Below are positions 50,787-59,922 of a stretch of 64,000 nt of DNA, piece by piece (position 1 is the first letter of the stretch; each line of letters opens with the position of its first letter). This stretch comes from an uncultured Bacteroidia bacterium (GTDB lineage Bacteria; Bacteroidota; Bacteroidia; Bacteroidales; UBA932). The DNA lies in NCBI GenBank assembly GCA_902784435.1, contig CACZUR010000020.1, positions 38,329 to 102,328 on the forward strand. The letters are read 5' to 3'. A model generated the notes under the pieces. The model made no database searches. It was not told the DNA's origin and saw only the letters and a program-made list of their open reading frames with translations. Made by a program: the position numbers and the translations under genes.

Positions 50787-51533
50787 ATGAAACTTGTAAA
50801 ACTCTTCGCCATCGCTACCGCCACCGTGCTGGTGATGGCTTGCGGCACTCCCAAGGTGGAGGGCTCCAAAGAAGTGAAAGCCCTGCTCCCCTCCAATGGC
50901 CAGGTAGACACCGTATCTTATCTGCTGGGCGTAAACTTCGGCCTGGTAATGACCCAGAACGGTTTCGGCGACCTGAACATGGCCAAGATCCAGAAGGGCA
51001 TGAAAGACGCCCTCAACGCCAAGGAAGGCCAACCCATGGACTCCGTGTTCGTGAAGCAGTTCAAGATTGATCCTTCCGACATGAACCGCATCATCAACGA
51101 GTTCCTCCAGAAGCGCATGGCCTACGAAGGCGCCCTGAACAAAGAGAAAGGCGACGCTTTCCGCAAGGACTTCTATGTAAAGAACAGCGCCGACTCCACC
51201 GCTTCCGGTATCGTTTACCTGATTCAGGATTCCGGTTCTGAGAAGCGCGCCATGAGCGACCGCGACACCGTGAAAGTGAACTACCGCGGCACCCTCATCG
51301 ACGGCACCGAGTTCGACAAGAACGAAGGCATCGAGTTCCCCCTGAACCGCGTGATCAAGGGCTGGACCGAAGGTATGAAGCTGGTGGGCGAAGGTGGCAA
51401 GATCACCCTCGTAGTTCCCGCCAACCTGGCCTACGGCGAGCGCGGACCCCGCGAGATCGGCACCAACTCCACCCTCGTCTTCGACGTGGACCTGCTGGAA
51501 GTGAAGCCCTACGTAGAGCCTGAGACCAAGTAA
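50787..51533 (+). CDS. FKBP-type peptidyl-prolyl isomerase lipoprotein
   Basis: Periplasmic or outer-membrane chaperone. 248 residues: lipobox IATATVLVMACGTPK, an N-terminal dimerisation region with VSYLLGVNFGLVMTQNG (FKBP_N type, about 40-130), then the isomerase domain (about 155-245): DTVKVNYRGTLIDGTEFDKN, FPLNRVIKGWTEGMKLVGEG, LAYGERGPREIGTNSTLVFD. This is the FkpA/Mip architecture. It is 3 bp upstream of the DUF3127 gene. Confidence 0.95.
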   Translation: MKLVKLFAIATATVLVMACGTPKVEGSKEVKALLPSNGQVDTVSYLLGVNFGLVMTQNGFGDLNMAKIQKGMKDALNAKEGQPMDSVFVKQFKIDPSDMNRIINEFLQKRMAYEGALNKEKGDAFRKDFYVKNSADSTASGIVYLIQDSGSEKRAMSDRDTVKVNYRGTLIDGTEFDKNEGIEFPLNRVIKGWTEGMKLVGEGGKITLVVPANLAYGERGPREIGTNSTLVFDVDLLEVKPYVEPETK

Positions 51534-51536
51534 GGT

Positions 51537-51947
51537 ATGGCACTCGAACTGGAAGGAACCCTTCGCCAGAAACTGGCCGTGCAGTCCGGCACGTCGGCCC
51601 GCGGCACGTGGGCCAAGCAGGAGTTCATCCTGGAATTTCCGGACGGCAACTTTACCGCACAGGCCTGTTTCACGGCCTGGGGACAGGATAAGGTGCAGGA
51701 ACTGGACAAGTACCAGGTTGGGGACAAAATCAAAGTGTCCTTCAACCTCAAGAGCCGCGAATACAACGGCCGATGGTACAATGATCTCCAGGTCTGGCGC
51801 ATTTCTCCCGCCGGTGCGGCCGAAGCGCCCAAACCGGCTCCCCGGCAGGAATTCGCACCTGCGCCCGCGCCGGCACAGGACATTCCGGCGCCCACGCTGG
51901 ACGATATGCCCGCCGATTCACCGGATCCGGACGATCTTCCGTTCTAG
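51537..51947 (+). CDS. DUF3127 protein with SSB-like acidic tail
   Basis: 136 residues. The first 90 form the DUF3127 OB-fold-like domain (FILEFPDGNFTAQACFTAWG, KIKVSFNLKSREYNGRWYND). A Pro/Ala-rich linker follows and the chain ends SPDPDDLPF. That acidic D-D-x-P-F tip mimics the C-terminal protein-interaction tail of single-stranded DNA-binding protein, which binds RecQ, DnaG and others. With recQ and dnaG nearby, a role in DNA metabolism is plausible but inferred. A terminator follows. Confidence 0.85.
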   Translation: MALELEGTLRQKLAVQSGTSARGTWAKQEFILEFPDGNFTAQACFTAWGQDKVQELDKYQVGDKIKVSFNLKSREYNGRWYNDLQVWRISPAGAAEAPKPAPRQEFAPAPAPAQDIPAPTLDDMPADSPDPDDLPF

Positions 51948-51953
51948 AGAAAC

Positions 51954-51984
51954 AAAAACCTTCGGTAAATGCCGAAGGTTTTTT
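51954..51984 (+). terminator. Terminator after the DUF3127 gene
   Basis: AAAAACCTTCGG (51954-51965) and CCGAAGGTTTTT (51972-51983) form a 12-bp stem with a 6-nt loop and a T-run that abuts the next -7 box. Confidence 0.88.
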
Positions 51985-51985
51985 G

Positions 51986-51993
51986 TATCTTTG
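51986..51993 (+). promoter_or_regulatory. -7 box of the 100-aa gene and dnaG
   Basis: TATCTTTG, exact consensus, 6 nt before the ATG at 52000: a probable leaderless transcript start. Confidence 0.65.
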
Positions 51994-51999
51994 CATCCT

Positions 52000-52302
52000 A
52001 TGTTAAGTTTTGGATACAACAACCGCTGGATCCGGCTGGTCAAAGACCTGCTGTTCGTGGCGCTCAGTGTATGGATCATTACCCGTGCCAGCGTATGGGC
52101 CATATTGCTGGGTTGTCTGGGCCTGTTCTGGTACGGGCGGGATGCCTATTACCAGGCCAAGGTCCTGTGGCAGGAGAAACATTTCCGCCCGGCACAGCCC
52201 CAGCCCAAGGACGGCCCCACCGTTTCCACGCCCACCGATGACGGAAAAATCACCGTCACGGACCTGAGCGACGCCAAAGAGGTAGATTATACTAAGGAAT
52301 AG
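52000..52302 (+). CDS. Small membrane-associated hypothetical protein upstream of dnaG
   Basis: 100 residues. The N-terminal half has two short hydrophobic stretches (DLLFVALSVWIITRASVWAI with LLGCLGLFWYGRD), the C-terminal half is Pro/Asp-rich and polar. I place the start at ATG 52000 because the -7 box is directly upstream; a reading beginning earlier would run through a terminator. No recognised domain. It lies 3 bp before dnaG and is probably co-transcribed. Confidence 0.7.
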   Translation: MLSFGYNNRWIRLVKDLLFVALSVWIITRASVWAILLGCLGLFWYGRDAYYQAKVLWQEKHFRPAQPQPKDGPTVSTPTDDGKITVTDLSDAKEVDYTKE

Positions 52303-52305
52303 ACC

Positions 52306-54264
52306 ATGATTCCGAAAGAGACCGTAGACCTGATACTGGACACCGCCCGCATCGAAGAGGTGATCGGGGATTTCGTGACGCTCAAGCGCCGCGGCTCCAG
52401 CTATGTAGCCTGCTGTCCCTTCCACAACGAGAAAACCCCCTCTTTCCATGTAACGCCCTCCCGGGGCATCTACAAGTGCTTCGGCTGCGGAAAAGCCGGC
52501 AGCGCCGTGGGCTTCGTGATGGAATACGAGCACATGACCTACCCGGAGGCGCTGCGCTACCTGGCCAGGAAATACAACATCGACGTCCAGGAAGAGGAAG
52601 AGACGGCAGAGCAGATTGCCGCCCGCCAGCGCACGGAAAGTCTCATGGCCGTGAGCGAATTCGCCCGCAAATTCTTCTGCGACCAGCTGCAGGAGCCCGA
52701 AGGCCATGCCGTAGGATACCGGTACTACCGCAACCGGCACATTGAAGACGCCACCATCGGCCAGTGGAGCCTGGGATGGGCGCCCTCCGGCCGCAGCACC
52801 CTGGTGGATGCCGCCCGCGCCGCCGGTTACAAAGAAGAATACCTGGTAGACGCCGGACTGGCCATCCGCCAGGACAACGGTACGCTGGTAGACAAGTTCC
52901 GCGAGCGCGTGATGTTCCCCATCCACTCGGTGAGCGGACGCGTCATCGCCTTCAGCGGCCGCACCCTCAAGGCCGATAATCCCGCCAAATATGTGAATTC
53001 CCCGGAAACGGAGATTTACATCAAGAGCCGCAACCTCCTGGGCATTTACTTCGCCAAAAGCGAAATGGCCAAGCAGGACCGCTGCATCCTGGTGGAAGGC
53101 AATGTAGACGTGGTGATGATGCACCAGATGGGCGTCACCAATGTGGTGGCCTCCTGCGGCACCGCCCTCACGGAAGAGCAGATCCGCCTGATCAAACGCT
53201 TCACGGAGAACGTCACCATCATGTACGACGGGGACTCCGCAGGACTGCATGCCGCCATCCGCGCCATCGGCCTCATCCTCAAGGAAGGGATGAACGCCCG
53301 CGTAGTTTTCCTCCCGGACGGGGACGACCCCGACTCCTTCGCCCAAAAACACACCCTGGAGGAAATCCGGGAATTCATCGCAGAGCATGAGCAGGACGGC
53401 ATTGCCTTCAAGACAGACCTGCTGCTGAAAGAGGCCGGCGAAGACCCTGTCCGGAAGGCCGGCATGATCAATGAGATTGCCGATACGGTGGCCGATATCC
53501 CGGACCCCATCAAACGCCAGGTCTATGTGGACACCGTGGCGCGCCGTTTCGACATCGATGCCGACATCATCCAGGAGCGCGTACGCAAAACCCGCGAAAA
53601 AAACCGGGCCGATGCTTCCAAGCGGAAAGAAAATGTTCCCGCACAGGACCGCAAGGCCGACACCCCCCAGCCTTCCGTGGAGACCCCCGCCCCGCGCCGG
53701 GTGCTGGAAGAGGAACGCATCCTGGAGCCGTCGGAGCGGGAACTGCTGGGCTTTATCCTGCGCTTCGGCCGCCATGTCCTGCAATTCGAGTCGGACTCAG
53801 AGTTTTATGACGAGCAGATGCCGCAGACGGTGGCGGAGTTCATCGACGCAGCCCTGGCGGCCGACGACTGCCACTTTGCCAACGCCGCCTACGAAGCCAC
53901 CTACCAGGCCTATTTCGGCTGGTACGACCAGGGGCTGGAACAGGATGCCATCGTCCGGAACCTCCTGAATGGCGAAGACCGCAGCATTGCCGGCGTGACG
54001 GCAGACCTGTCCACCGAGAAATACGAGCTCACCGTGCACAACTTCTCGGACGCCCTCACCACCACGGATTCCTGGCTGGTCACCTATGTGCCCCGCGCCA
54101 TCCTGGCCTACCACGACAAACGCATCACGGCCCAGCAGACGGCCATTTACCGGAAACTGCAGGCCGGGACATCGGCCAAGGACACCCTGGAACTGATGGG
54201 CAGCCTGAATGCCCTGAACGAAATCAAAAAGAATATCAATATCAAATTAGGGAGACTGAAATGA
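52306..54264 (+). CDS. dnaG: DNA primase
   Basis: Makes RNA primers for replication. 652 residues: N-terminal zinc-binding domain [20 protein letters not shown] with [12 protein letters not shown], the catalytic core with [20 protein letters not shown] and the TOPRIM motif [20 protein letters not shown], then a basic, Pro-rich linker (about 420-455) and a helical C-terminal helicase-binding domain. Its stop overlaps the metG start by 4 bp. Confidence 0.97.
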   Translation: MIPKETVDLILDTARIEEVIGDFVTLKRRGSSYVACCPFHNEKTPSFHVTPSRGIYKCFGCGKAGSAVGFVMEYEHMTYPEALRYLARKYNIDVQEEEETAEQIAARQRTESLMAVSEFARKFFCDQLQEPEGHAVGYRYYRNRHIEDATIGQWSLGWAPSGRSTLVDAARAAGYKEEYLVDAGLAIRQDNGTLVDKFRERVMFPIHSVSGRVIAFSGRTLKADNPAKYVNSPETEIYIKSRNLLGIYFAKSEMAKQDRCILVEGNVDVVMMHQMGVTNVVASCGTALTEEQIRLIKRFTENVTIMYDGDSAGLHAAIRAIGLILKEGMNARVVFLPDGDDPDSFAQKHTLEEIREFIAEHEQDGIAFKTDLLLKEAGEDPVRKAGMINEIADTVADIPDPIKRQVYVDTVARRFDIDADIIQERVRKTREKNRADASKRKENVPAQDRKADTPQPSVETPAPRRVLEEERILEPSERELLGFILRFGRHVLQFESDSEFYDEQMPQTVAEFIDAALAADDCHFANAAYEATYQAYFGWYDQGLEQDAIVRNLLNGEDRSIAGVTADLSTEKYELTVHNFSDALTTTDSWLVTYVPRAILAYHDKRITAQQTAIYRKLQAGTSAKDTLELMGSLNALNEIKKNINIKLGRLK

Positions 54265-56540
54265 GTTATAAGAGAACCCTCGTGACCTGCGCGCTGCCTT
54301 ACGCCAACGGTCCTGTCCATATCGGCCATCTGGCCGGCGCCTACATTCCCGGAGACATTTACGTGCGTTACCTGCGCATGCGGGGAGAAGACGTGGTCTT
54401 TGTATGCGGCTCCGACGAGCACGGCGTGCCCATTACCATCAAGGCGCGCAATGAGGGCGTTTCCCCCCAGGATATCGTAGACCGCTACCACAAGGTGATG
54501 AAGGACGCTTTCACGGGCCTGGGCATCAACTTCGACATCTATTCCCGGACTTCGTCGGCCATCCACGAGAAGAATGCCGCCGCGTTCTTCCGGAAACTCT
54601 ACGACCAGGAGGATTTCATTACCCAGGAAAGCGAGCAGCTGTACGACGAGGAAGCCAAGATGTTCCTCACGGACCGCCTGATAGAAGGTACCTGCCCCAA
54701 GTGCGGAAATCCGCACGCCTACGGGGACCAGTGCGAAAAGTGTGGCAGCACACTGTCGCCGGAAGAACTGCTGGACCCCAAGTCCAAGCTGTCCGGTTCT
54801 ACGCCCGTGAAGAAGAAAACCAAGCACTGGTACCTGCCGCTGGACAAGTACGAACCCTGGCTGCGGGACTGGATCCTGGAGCAGCACAAGGAGTGGAAGA
54901 CCAATGTGTACGGCCAGTGCAAGAGCTGGCTGGACGGCGGCCTGCAGCCCCGCGCCGTCACCCGCGACCTGGACTGGGGTGTGCCCGTTCCGGTAGAGGG
55001 CGCCGAGGGCAAGGTGCTGTACGTGTGGTTCGACGCTCCCATCGGCTATATTTCCAACACCCAGGAGCTGCTGCCGCAGAGCTGGGAGAAATGGTGGAAA
55101 GACCCCGAGACCCGGCTGGTGCATTTCATCGGCAAGGACAACATCGTGTTCCACTGCATCGTGTTCCCGTCCATGCTCAAGGCCGACGGAGAATACATCC
55201 TGCCGGACAATGTGCCCTCCAACGAATTCCTGAACCTGGAAGGCGACAAGATTTCCACCTCCCGCGGCTGGGCCGTGTGGGTGAATGAATACGAGCGGGA
55301 CTTCCCCGGCTGCGAGGACGTGCTGCGCTATGTGCTTACGGCCAACGCCCCGGAAACCAAGGACAACGACTTCACCTGGAAAGACTTCCAGAGCCGCAAC
55401 AACGCGGAACTGCTGGCGGTTTTCGGCAATTTCGTCAACCGCGCCGTCGTGCTCACGCACAAGTATTTCGGCGGCCGCGTGCCGGCCAACCTGAAACCGG
55501 AGTCCATCGACCGGGAAACCCTGGAGGCCATCCGCCCCTGCCGCCAGGCCCTGGAAAAGTACATCGAGACCTACCACTTCCGCGAGGCCCTGAAGGAAGC
55601 CATGAACATGGCGCGTATCGGCAACAAGTACATCTCCGACATGGAGCCCTGGAAGGTGGCCAAGGCCGACATGGACCGCACCGCCAGCATCCTGTACACC
55701 TGCCTGCAGATCTGTGCAGACCTGGCCATCGCCTTCGAACCTTTCACCCCGTTCAGCGCCCAGAAGCTGCGCAACATCCTGCGTGTAGGCGTAAACGCCG
55801 GCTGGGACCACCGCGCCGGCGAAGGCACTCCCACCGTGAATTTCTTCCGTCCCGACGAAGGCCTGGCCGTGCATACGCGCCCGTATGCCCCCGGGAATGC
55901 CCTGGAAGGCAATGCCCCCGGGAACGCCCTGGAAGGCAATGCCCCCTTCGTCGCAAATGAGAAGGCCGATGCTCCTCAGGGGGCATCCCCTTCCGGCGCT
56001 TCGGCCATCGTGCTGGATTGGGAGATGCTGGGCGCGGCCGAGCTGCTGCCTGCAGGGCATGAACTGGGCGAGGCCGTGCTGCTGTTCCGCAAGATAGAGG
56101 ACGCCGAGGTCGATGCCCAGATTGCCCGTCTGGAGGCCATCAAGAAGGCCCGTCAGGAGGCCGAAGCCGCCCGCGCCGCCGCAGAGGCCCGTGGCAAAGT
56201 GGAGCCGCAGAAGCCGGAGGTCACCTTCGACCAGTTCGGTGCCATGGACATCCGCACCGCCACCGTGCTGGCCGCAGAGCGCGTTCCCAAAACCGACAAA
56301 CTGCTCAAACTCACCATCGACACAGGCATTGACCAGCGTACCATCGTGTCCGGCATCGCAGAGTACTATAGCCCGGAAGACATGGTGGGCAAACAGATCT
56401 GCATCCTGGCCAACCTGGCCCCGCGCGTAATCCGCGGCATCGAATCCAAAGGCATGATTCTCATGGCCAAGCAGGGCGATGGCTCCATGCGCTTTGTCAC
56501 GCCCCAGGAAGCCGTCGTGAACGGTGCCCAAATCGGCTAA
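54261..56540 (+). CDS. metG: Methionyl-tRNA synthetase with in-frame palindromic and tandem insertion
   Basis: Class I synthetase, 759 residues. HIGH motif in [19 protein letters not shown], zinc knuckle [23 protein letters not shown] equivalent in [20 protein letters not shown], anticodon-binding helices, and a C-terminal dimerising tRNA-binding domain (about 650-759; [20 protein letters not shown]). Between [15 protein letters not shown] and [18 protein letters not shown] lie about 45 residues: two copies of PGNALEGNA from a 27-bp tandem repeat, then [20 protein letters not shown] from a conserved-loop palindrome. This lies in the linker before the helical end of the anticodon domain, so the catalytic core is spared. 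Confidence 0.96.
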   Translation: MSYKRTLVTCALPYANGPVHIGHLAGAYIPGDIYVRYLRMRGEDVVFVCGSDEHGVPITIKARNEGVSPQDIVDRYHKVMKDAFTGLGINFDIYSRTSSAIHEKNAAAFFRKLYDQEDFITQESEQLYDEEAKMFLTDRLIEGTCPKCGNPHAYGDQCEKCGSTLSPEELLDPKSKLSGSTPVKKKTKHWYLPLDKYEPWLRDWILEQHKEWKTNVYGQCKSWLDGGLQPRAVTRDLDWGVPVPVEGAEGKVLYVWFDAPIGYISNTQELLPQSWEKWWKDPETRLVHFIGKDNIVFHCIVFPSMLKADGEYILPDNVPSNEFLNLEGDKISTSRGWAVWVNEYERDFPGCEDVLRYVLTANAPETKDNDFTWKDFQSRNNAELLAVFGNFVNRAVVLTHKYFGGRVPANLKPESIDRETLEAIRPCRQALEKYIETYHFREALKEAMNMARIGNKYISDMEPWKVAKADMDRTASILYTCLQICADLAIAFEPFTPFSAQKLRNILRVGVNAGWDHRAGEGTPTVNFFRPDEGLAVHTRPYAPGNALEGNAPGNALEGNAPFVANEKADAPQGASPSGASAIVLDWEMLGAAELLPAGHELGEAVLLFRKIEDAEVDAQIARLEAIKKARQEAEAARAAAEARGKVEPQKPEVTFDQFGAMDIRTATVLAAERVPKTDKLLKLTIDTGIDQRTIVSGIAEYYSPEDMVGKQICILANLAPRVIRGIESKGMILMAKQGDGSMRFVTPQEAVVNGAQIG
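55887..55940. repeat. 27-bp tandem repeat inside metG
   Basis: Units starting GCCCCCGGGAAYGCCCTGGA at 55887 and 55914, identical but for one base; nine codons each (PGNALEGNA). It runs into the palindromic element that follows. Confidence 0.88.
55931..55994. repeat. Conserved-loop palindromic element inside metG
   Basis: Arms GGAAGGCAATGCCCCC (55931-55946) and GGGGGCATCCCCTTCC (55979-55994), complementary with two mismatches, around a 32-nt loop that matches the M16 copy at 31 of 32 bases by eye. In-frame and the same orientation as the gene. Confidence 0.92.
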
Positions 56541-56554
56541 CAGCACTAGCGAGC

Positions 56555-56711
56555 GCACCCTGTAACGCACTTTTGGGCGTTTTCCGCGTAATACGTTGCA
56601 TGGGCAAGCACCCTGTAACGCACTTTTAGGCGTTTTCCGCGTAATACGTTGCATGGGCAAGCACCCTATAACGCACTTTTGGCCGTTTTCCGCGTAATAC
56701 GTTGCATGAGG
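56555..56711. repeat. 53-bp tandem repeat, three units, downstream of metG
   Basis: Units begin GCACCCTGTAACGCACTTTT at 56555, 56608 and 56661, nearly identical. Each contains GCGTTTTCCGCGTAATACGT and can fold partly on itself (TGTAACG/CGTTGCA). Lies between the converging metG and SPFH genes and may help termination. Confidence 0.92.
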
Positions 56712-56780
56712 CTGCACACAGCATGCACAACACACAGCACACGGCACACAGCGTACCACTAACAATCCCTGGAGGAGCGC

Positions 56781-57629
56781 TTATTTGTTAAGATTGATGA
56801 ACGGCAGGGCGTTGGAGCCGTTGTAGGTGGGCAGTTTGCCATCCCACTTTTCAATGGCGTACTGCTGGACCAGCAGGGCATTCAGGGAAGCGGCCACCAC
56901 GCGGTTGTAATAGGCCTCACCGTCGCCGGTAATCTTCTGGGCTTCGGCCTCACCTTTGGCTTTGGCAATGGCTATCTTGGCTTCGGCCTCGGCCTCTTTC
57001 ACTTTGTTTTCGGCCTTCAGGGCGTTCTGAACGGCTTCATTCTTGGCGTTGATGGCAGCGGTAAGGGATGCCGGCGGGTCTATTTTGGTGGTGAATTCCC
57101 GGACAATGAATCCTTCCCGGTTCATGGACTCGTCCAGGCGGGCGCGGACTTCGTTCTCAAATTTGGCACGATTGGCCATGAGTTCGTCCGAGGTGTAATT
57201 GTTGGCGCAGGTACGGTAGGCTTCGAAGATACAGGTGTTGATATAACCCATTTCCAGTTCCCGTACCGGCTTGCGGTACTTCACGAAGATGTCTACGGCC
57301 TTGTTTTCGTCTATCTGGTAAGCCAGGGTGGGCGTCATGGAGAAGATGGCGGCATCCTTGGGATTCACGGTAAACGGTTCGTAGGTAACACGCTGGATAT
57401 AAGTAGGATACTCGAAGATGCTTTCCGTGATGGGATTGTACCATACCCATCCGCGGCAGGTGCCTTCCACGCCGCCTTTCAGCTCGGCGTTGGAGCTCCA
57501 TTTCTTGAATTTGATACCCACTGAGGCAGAGTCGATGGTGGTGCAGCAGGAGGCCATCACGAAAATGGTGAGGGCGGTAACGATGAGGGCAATCCAGGAG
57601 GTTTTTGCCAGAGCGCTAGTCTTTTTCAT
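56781..57629 (-). CDS. SPFH/Band 7 (prohibitin-like) lipoprotein
   Basis: 282 residues from the ATG at 57627-57629, which gives MKKTSALAKTSWIALIVTAL followed by TIFVMASCCTT, a lipobox-like signal or membrane anchor. The SPFH domain (about 30-200) has VGIKFKKWSSNAELKGGVEG, IDENKAVDIFVKYRKPVREL and NREGFIVREFTTKIDPPASL, followed by the helical, Ala/Glu/Lys-rich coiled-coil ENKVKEAEAEAKIAIAKAKG of prohibitins. Prohibitin-like scaffolds organise membrane protein quality control. It converges with metG. Confidence 0.9.
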   Translation of the reverse strand: MKKTSALAKTSWIALIVTALTIFVMASCCTTIDSASVGIKFKKWSSNAELKGGVEGTCRGWVWYNPITESIFEYPTYIQRVTYEPFTVNPKDAAIFSMTPTLAYQIDENKAVDIFVKYRKPVRELEMGYINTCIFEAYRTCANNYTSDELMANRAKFENEVRARLDESMNREGFIVREFTTKIDPPASLTAAINAKNEAVQNALKAENKVKEAEAEAKIAIAKAKGEAEAQKITGDGEAYYNRVVAASLNALLVQQYAIEKWDGKLPTYNGSNALPFINLNK

Positions 57630-57782
57630 ACAAATCAAAATTTTGATAAAGTTACGTAAATATTTTTTGATTTCAAGCAGATAAGACAGAACGTCTTGCG
57701 TCAATGCCTGGCGCAAGCTCCACCTCGGAGATGGGACAGGGATAGAGATGGGACGGGGACGGGACGGAACGGCACCTGGGCG

Positions 57783-58646
57783 CTATTCCATGGCAACCCA
57801 GCGGATGGAAGGGTCCCGGCGCCACCAGGTGAGCTGGCGCTTGGCGTAGTGGCGGGTGTTGGCCTGGATGCGGAGGATGGTGCGTTCCAGGTCAAAGGTG
57901 CCGTCGAAGTAGTCGAAGAATTCCCGGTAGCCGACCGTCTGCAGGGCCGGGAGGTCCCGGTACGGGAGCATGGAGCGGGCCTCGGCCTCCAGACCATCCT
58001 CCACCATTTGGAGGACACGGGCGTTGATGCGCTCGTATAGCTGCTCGCGGGGCCGTTCCAGGCCGATCTTCACGATCTCGAAATCGCGTTCCTTGAAGCT
58101 GCGGGTTTTGAACGACGAGAAAGGCTGGCCGGTGTACAGGCTCACTTCCAGGGCGCGGATCACACGCTGGCCATTGGACAGGTCCAGTTCCTCATAGGAC
58201 TGCGGATCCAGTTCCTTCAGCTGCTGGGCCAGGACCTCCACGCCCTCGTCCCGAAGGCATTCCATCAGGTGCTGACGCAGTTGCATGGGCACTTCCGGAA
58301 AGTCGTCCAGGCCGTAGCAGAAGGCGTCGATGTACATCATGGAGCCGCCGCACATCACCAGGGTCTCATGCCCCTCGGCGAACAAGCGGTTCACCAGTTC
58401 CAGGGCCTCCAGTTCATAGATGCCTGCTGTATAGTTCCGGGTAATGGGTATGCTGCGGATGAAATAATGCCTTACCGTCTCCAGTTGCCGGGCCGATGGC
58501 GCAGCCGTTCCGATGGATAGTTCCTGATAGATTTGCCTGGAATCACAGGAGATGACAGGAGAGCCCACCTCCAGGGCACGCCGGATGGCATAATCGCTTT
58601 TGCCGACGGCCGTGGGCCCCAATATGATTTCCAGGCGCCGGCTCAC
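57783..58646 (-). CDS. miaA: tRNA dimethylallyltransferase
   Basis: Adds the dimethylallyl group to A37 of UNN-decoding tRNAs. 287 residues: P-loop LEIILGPTAVGKSDYAIRRA, ISCDSRQIYQELSIGTAAPS, LVMCGGSMMYIDAFCYGLDD, NGQRVIRALEV and LQTVGYREFFDYFDG are signatures. Its start overlaps the preceding gene's stop as ATGA, so the two form an operon. The spacer after it (57630-57782) has GGGACGGGG-type short repeats. Confidence 0.96.
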   Translation of the reverse strand: MSRRLEIILGPTAVGKSDYAIRRALEVGSPVISCDSRQIYQELSIGTAAPSARQLETVRHYFIRSIPITRNYTAGIYELEALELVNRLFAEGHETLVMCGGSMMYIDAFCYGLDDFPEVPMQLRQHLMECLRDEGVEVLAQQLKELDPQSYEELDLSNGQRVIRALEVSLYTGQPFSSFKTRSFKERDFEIVKIGLERPREQLYERINARVLQMVEDGLEAEARSMLPYRDLPALQTVGYREFFDYFDGTFDLERTILRIQANTRHYAKRQLTWWRRDPSIRWVAME

Positions 58647-59191
58647 TCGCTTTCGTCAAAGATTTCCTTGCCGTCTTCGTCGTCCTCTTCTTCCTCTTCC
58701 TCGTCGTCGAAACCGTCGTCGTCCAGATCCTCGTCATCCTCTTCCCCGGGAAGGTGACGCTGCGTATCCGGCAGGTCCTCGAAAGCCACATAGCCATTCT
58801 CGAACTCGATGGGGTTGGGACCCTTGCTGTCCGAGAGGACCGGGAAATCCGGCAGAACCCTGGCGCCGGAAGCATCCTCTTCCACAGAGAGGTTCACGCT
58901 CTTGCGGTTGGTGACATCGTAGAAATACACGAAGCTGGCCACGCCGGCCTTGACGGCCTTTTCCAGGGAGGTCTGGTCTACGGTTCCCCACCCCAGGTCG
59001 AACAGGCCGTAGCGACCCACCAGGCCGCCGGAAGCATCCAGGCCCTTGAACATGATGAGCTGATCCTGGGGAAATTCCAGGTCTGAGCGAAGTTGCTTAT
59101 GAAGGGTGTACAGCGTGGTGGCACCGTTCACTTTATAAACTCTGTAGAATCCCTTGATACCCGTCAGGGTCACTTTCACTTGAAACACCAT
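58643..59191 (-). CDS. pRiA4b ORF-3-like protein with acidic tail
   Basis: 182 residues. The start at 59189-59191 is preferred because the -7 box TATCTTTG lies 20 nt upstream; an earlier ATG would place that box inside the gene. The body follows the pRiA4b/PF07929-like pattern: VFQVKVTLTGIKGFYRVYKV, TTLYTLHKQLRSDL and FVYFYDVTNRKSVNLSVEED. The last 40 residues are almost all Asp/Glu. Family assignment is moderate. Function unknown; it is coupled to miaA. Confidence 0.78.
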   Translation of the reverse strand: MVFQVKVTLTGIKGFYRVYKVNGATTLYTLHKQLRSDLEFPQDQLIMFKGLDASGGLVGRYGLFDLGWGTVDQTSLEKAVKAGVASFVYFYDVTNRKSVNLSVEEDASGARVLPDFPVLSDSKGPNPIEFENGYVAFEDLPDTQRHLPGEEDDEDLDDDGFDDEEEEEEDDEDGKEIFDESE

Positions 59192-59211
59192 AGGTTCTGT
59201 TTTTGGTAATT

Positions 59212-59219
59212 CAAAGATA
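59212..59219 (-). promoter_or_regulatory. -7 box of the pRiA4b-like/miaA operon
   Basis: TATCTTTG on the minus strand, 20 nt upstream of the chosen ATG. Confidence 0.6.
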
Positions 59220-59242
59220 CTGCTTTTTTTCATAAAAAACAC

Positions 59243-59250
59243 TAAATTTG
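59243..59250 (+). promoter_or_regulatory. -7 box of the IMPACT-family gene
   Basis: TAAATTTG, exact consensus, 6 nt before the GTG at 59257, implying a leaderless GTG start. Confidence 0.6.
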
Positions 59251-59256
59251 TGCATT

Positions 59257-59856
59257 GTGGAACCTTTTGATGCATACAGCTCCATCGCAGTGCAGTCCCA
59301 GGGCCTTTTCAAGGACAACGGGTCGCGCTTTATCGCCCTGGCATACCCCGTGGAAACGGAGCAGGAAGTGAAGGAGATCGTATCGGCCTTAAGGAAAGAA
59401 TACCACGACGCCCGGCACCACTGCTACGCCTACCGACTGGGCTACAAAGGGGATGTTTTCCGCTCCAGCGACGACGGCGAACCTTCCGGCAGCGCCGGCC
59501 GCCCCATCCTGGGACAGATAGACTCCCTGGGGCTGAGCGATGTCCTGGTGGTGGTCGTCCGCTACTTCGGCGGCATCAAGCTGGGCATCCCGGGGCTCAT
59601 CCGCGCCTACAAGACCTCCACGGCCGATGCCCTGGCCAACGCGTCCGTCATCACCAAGATTGCCGGCGTAAACTTCCGCGTAAGCTTCGACTACCTGGCC
59701 ATGAACGACGTCATGAAAGTGCTCAAGGAAATGGATTTGCCACCCCGCGGCCAGGACTACGGAGAGCGCTGCAGCCTGCAGGTGCGGGTGCGGCTGTCGG
59801 CCGTGGACCTTTTTAAAGAGAAACTCAAAAGCACTGCCGAATTGGAAGAAATATAG
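59257..59856 (+). CDS. IMPACT/YigZ-family protein
   Basis: 199 residues from a GTG start. The conserved core KEYHDARHHCYAYRLGYKGD, RSSDDGEPSGSAGRPILGQI and VVVRYFGGIKLGIPGLIRAY is diagnostic of the IMPACT/UPF0029 family, with a C-terminal ferredoxin-like domain. In bacteria these proteins are linked to translation and ribosome stress, but the biochemical role is unsettled. The start is chosen because the -7 box sits 6 nt upstream. Confidence 0.92.
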   Translation: MEPFDAYSSIAVQSQGLFKDNGSRFIALAYPVETEQEVKEIVSALRKEYHDARHHCYAYRLGYKGDVFRSSDDGEPSGSAGRPILGQIDSLGLSDVLVVVVRYFGGIKLGIPGLIRAYKTSTADALANASVITKIAGVNFRVSFDYLAMNDVMKVLKEMDLPPRGQDYGERCSLQVRVRLSAVDLFKEKLKSTAELEEI

Positions 59857-59876
59857 GAATTCTCAATAATAATCCT

Positions 59877-59884
59877 TAACTTTC
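59877..59884 (+). promoter_or_regulatory. Possible -7 box of serC-serA
   Basis: TAACTTTC, one mismatch to TAnnTTTG, 38 nt before the serC ATG. Confidence 0.4.
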
Positions 59885-59922
59885 GGAACTATTAATAGAA
59901 TATATTTTAACCACAACACACT

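Noticed and set aside
54147-56765. An 872-residue open frame on the strand opposite to metG and dnaG
   Set aside because: It is a GC-rich shadow of metG; its translation has no domain, the metG motifs on the other strand are complete, and its start lies in the 53-bp tandem array.
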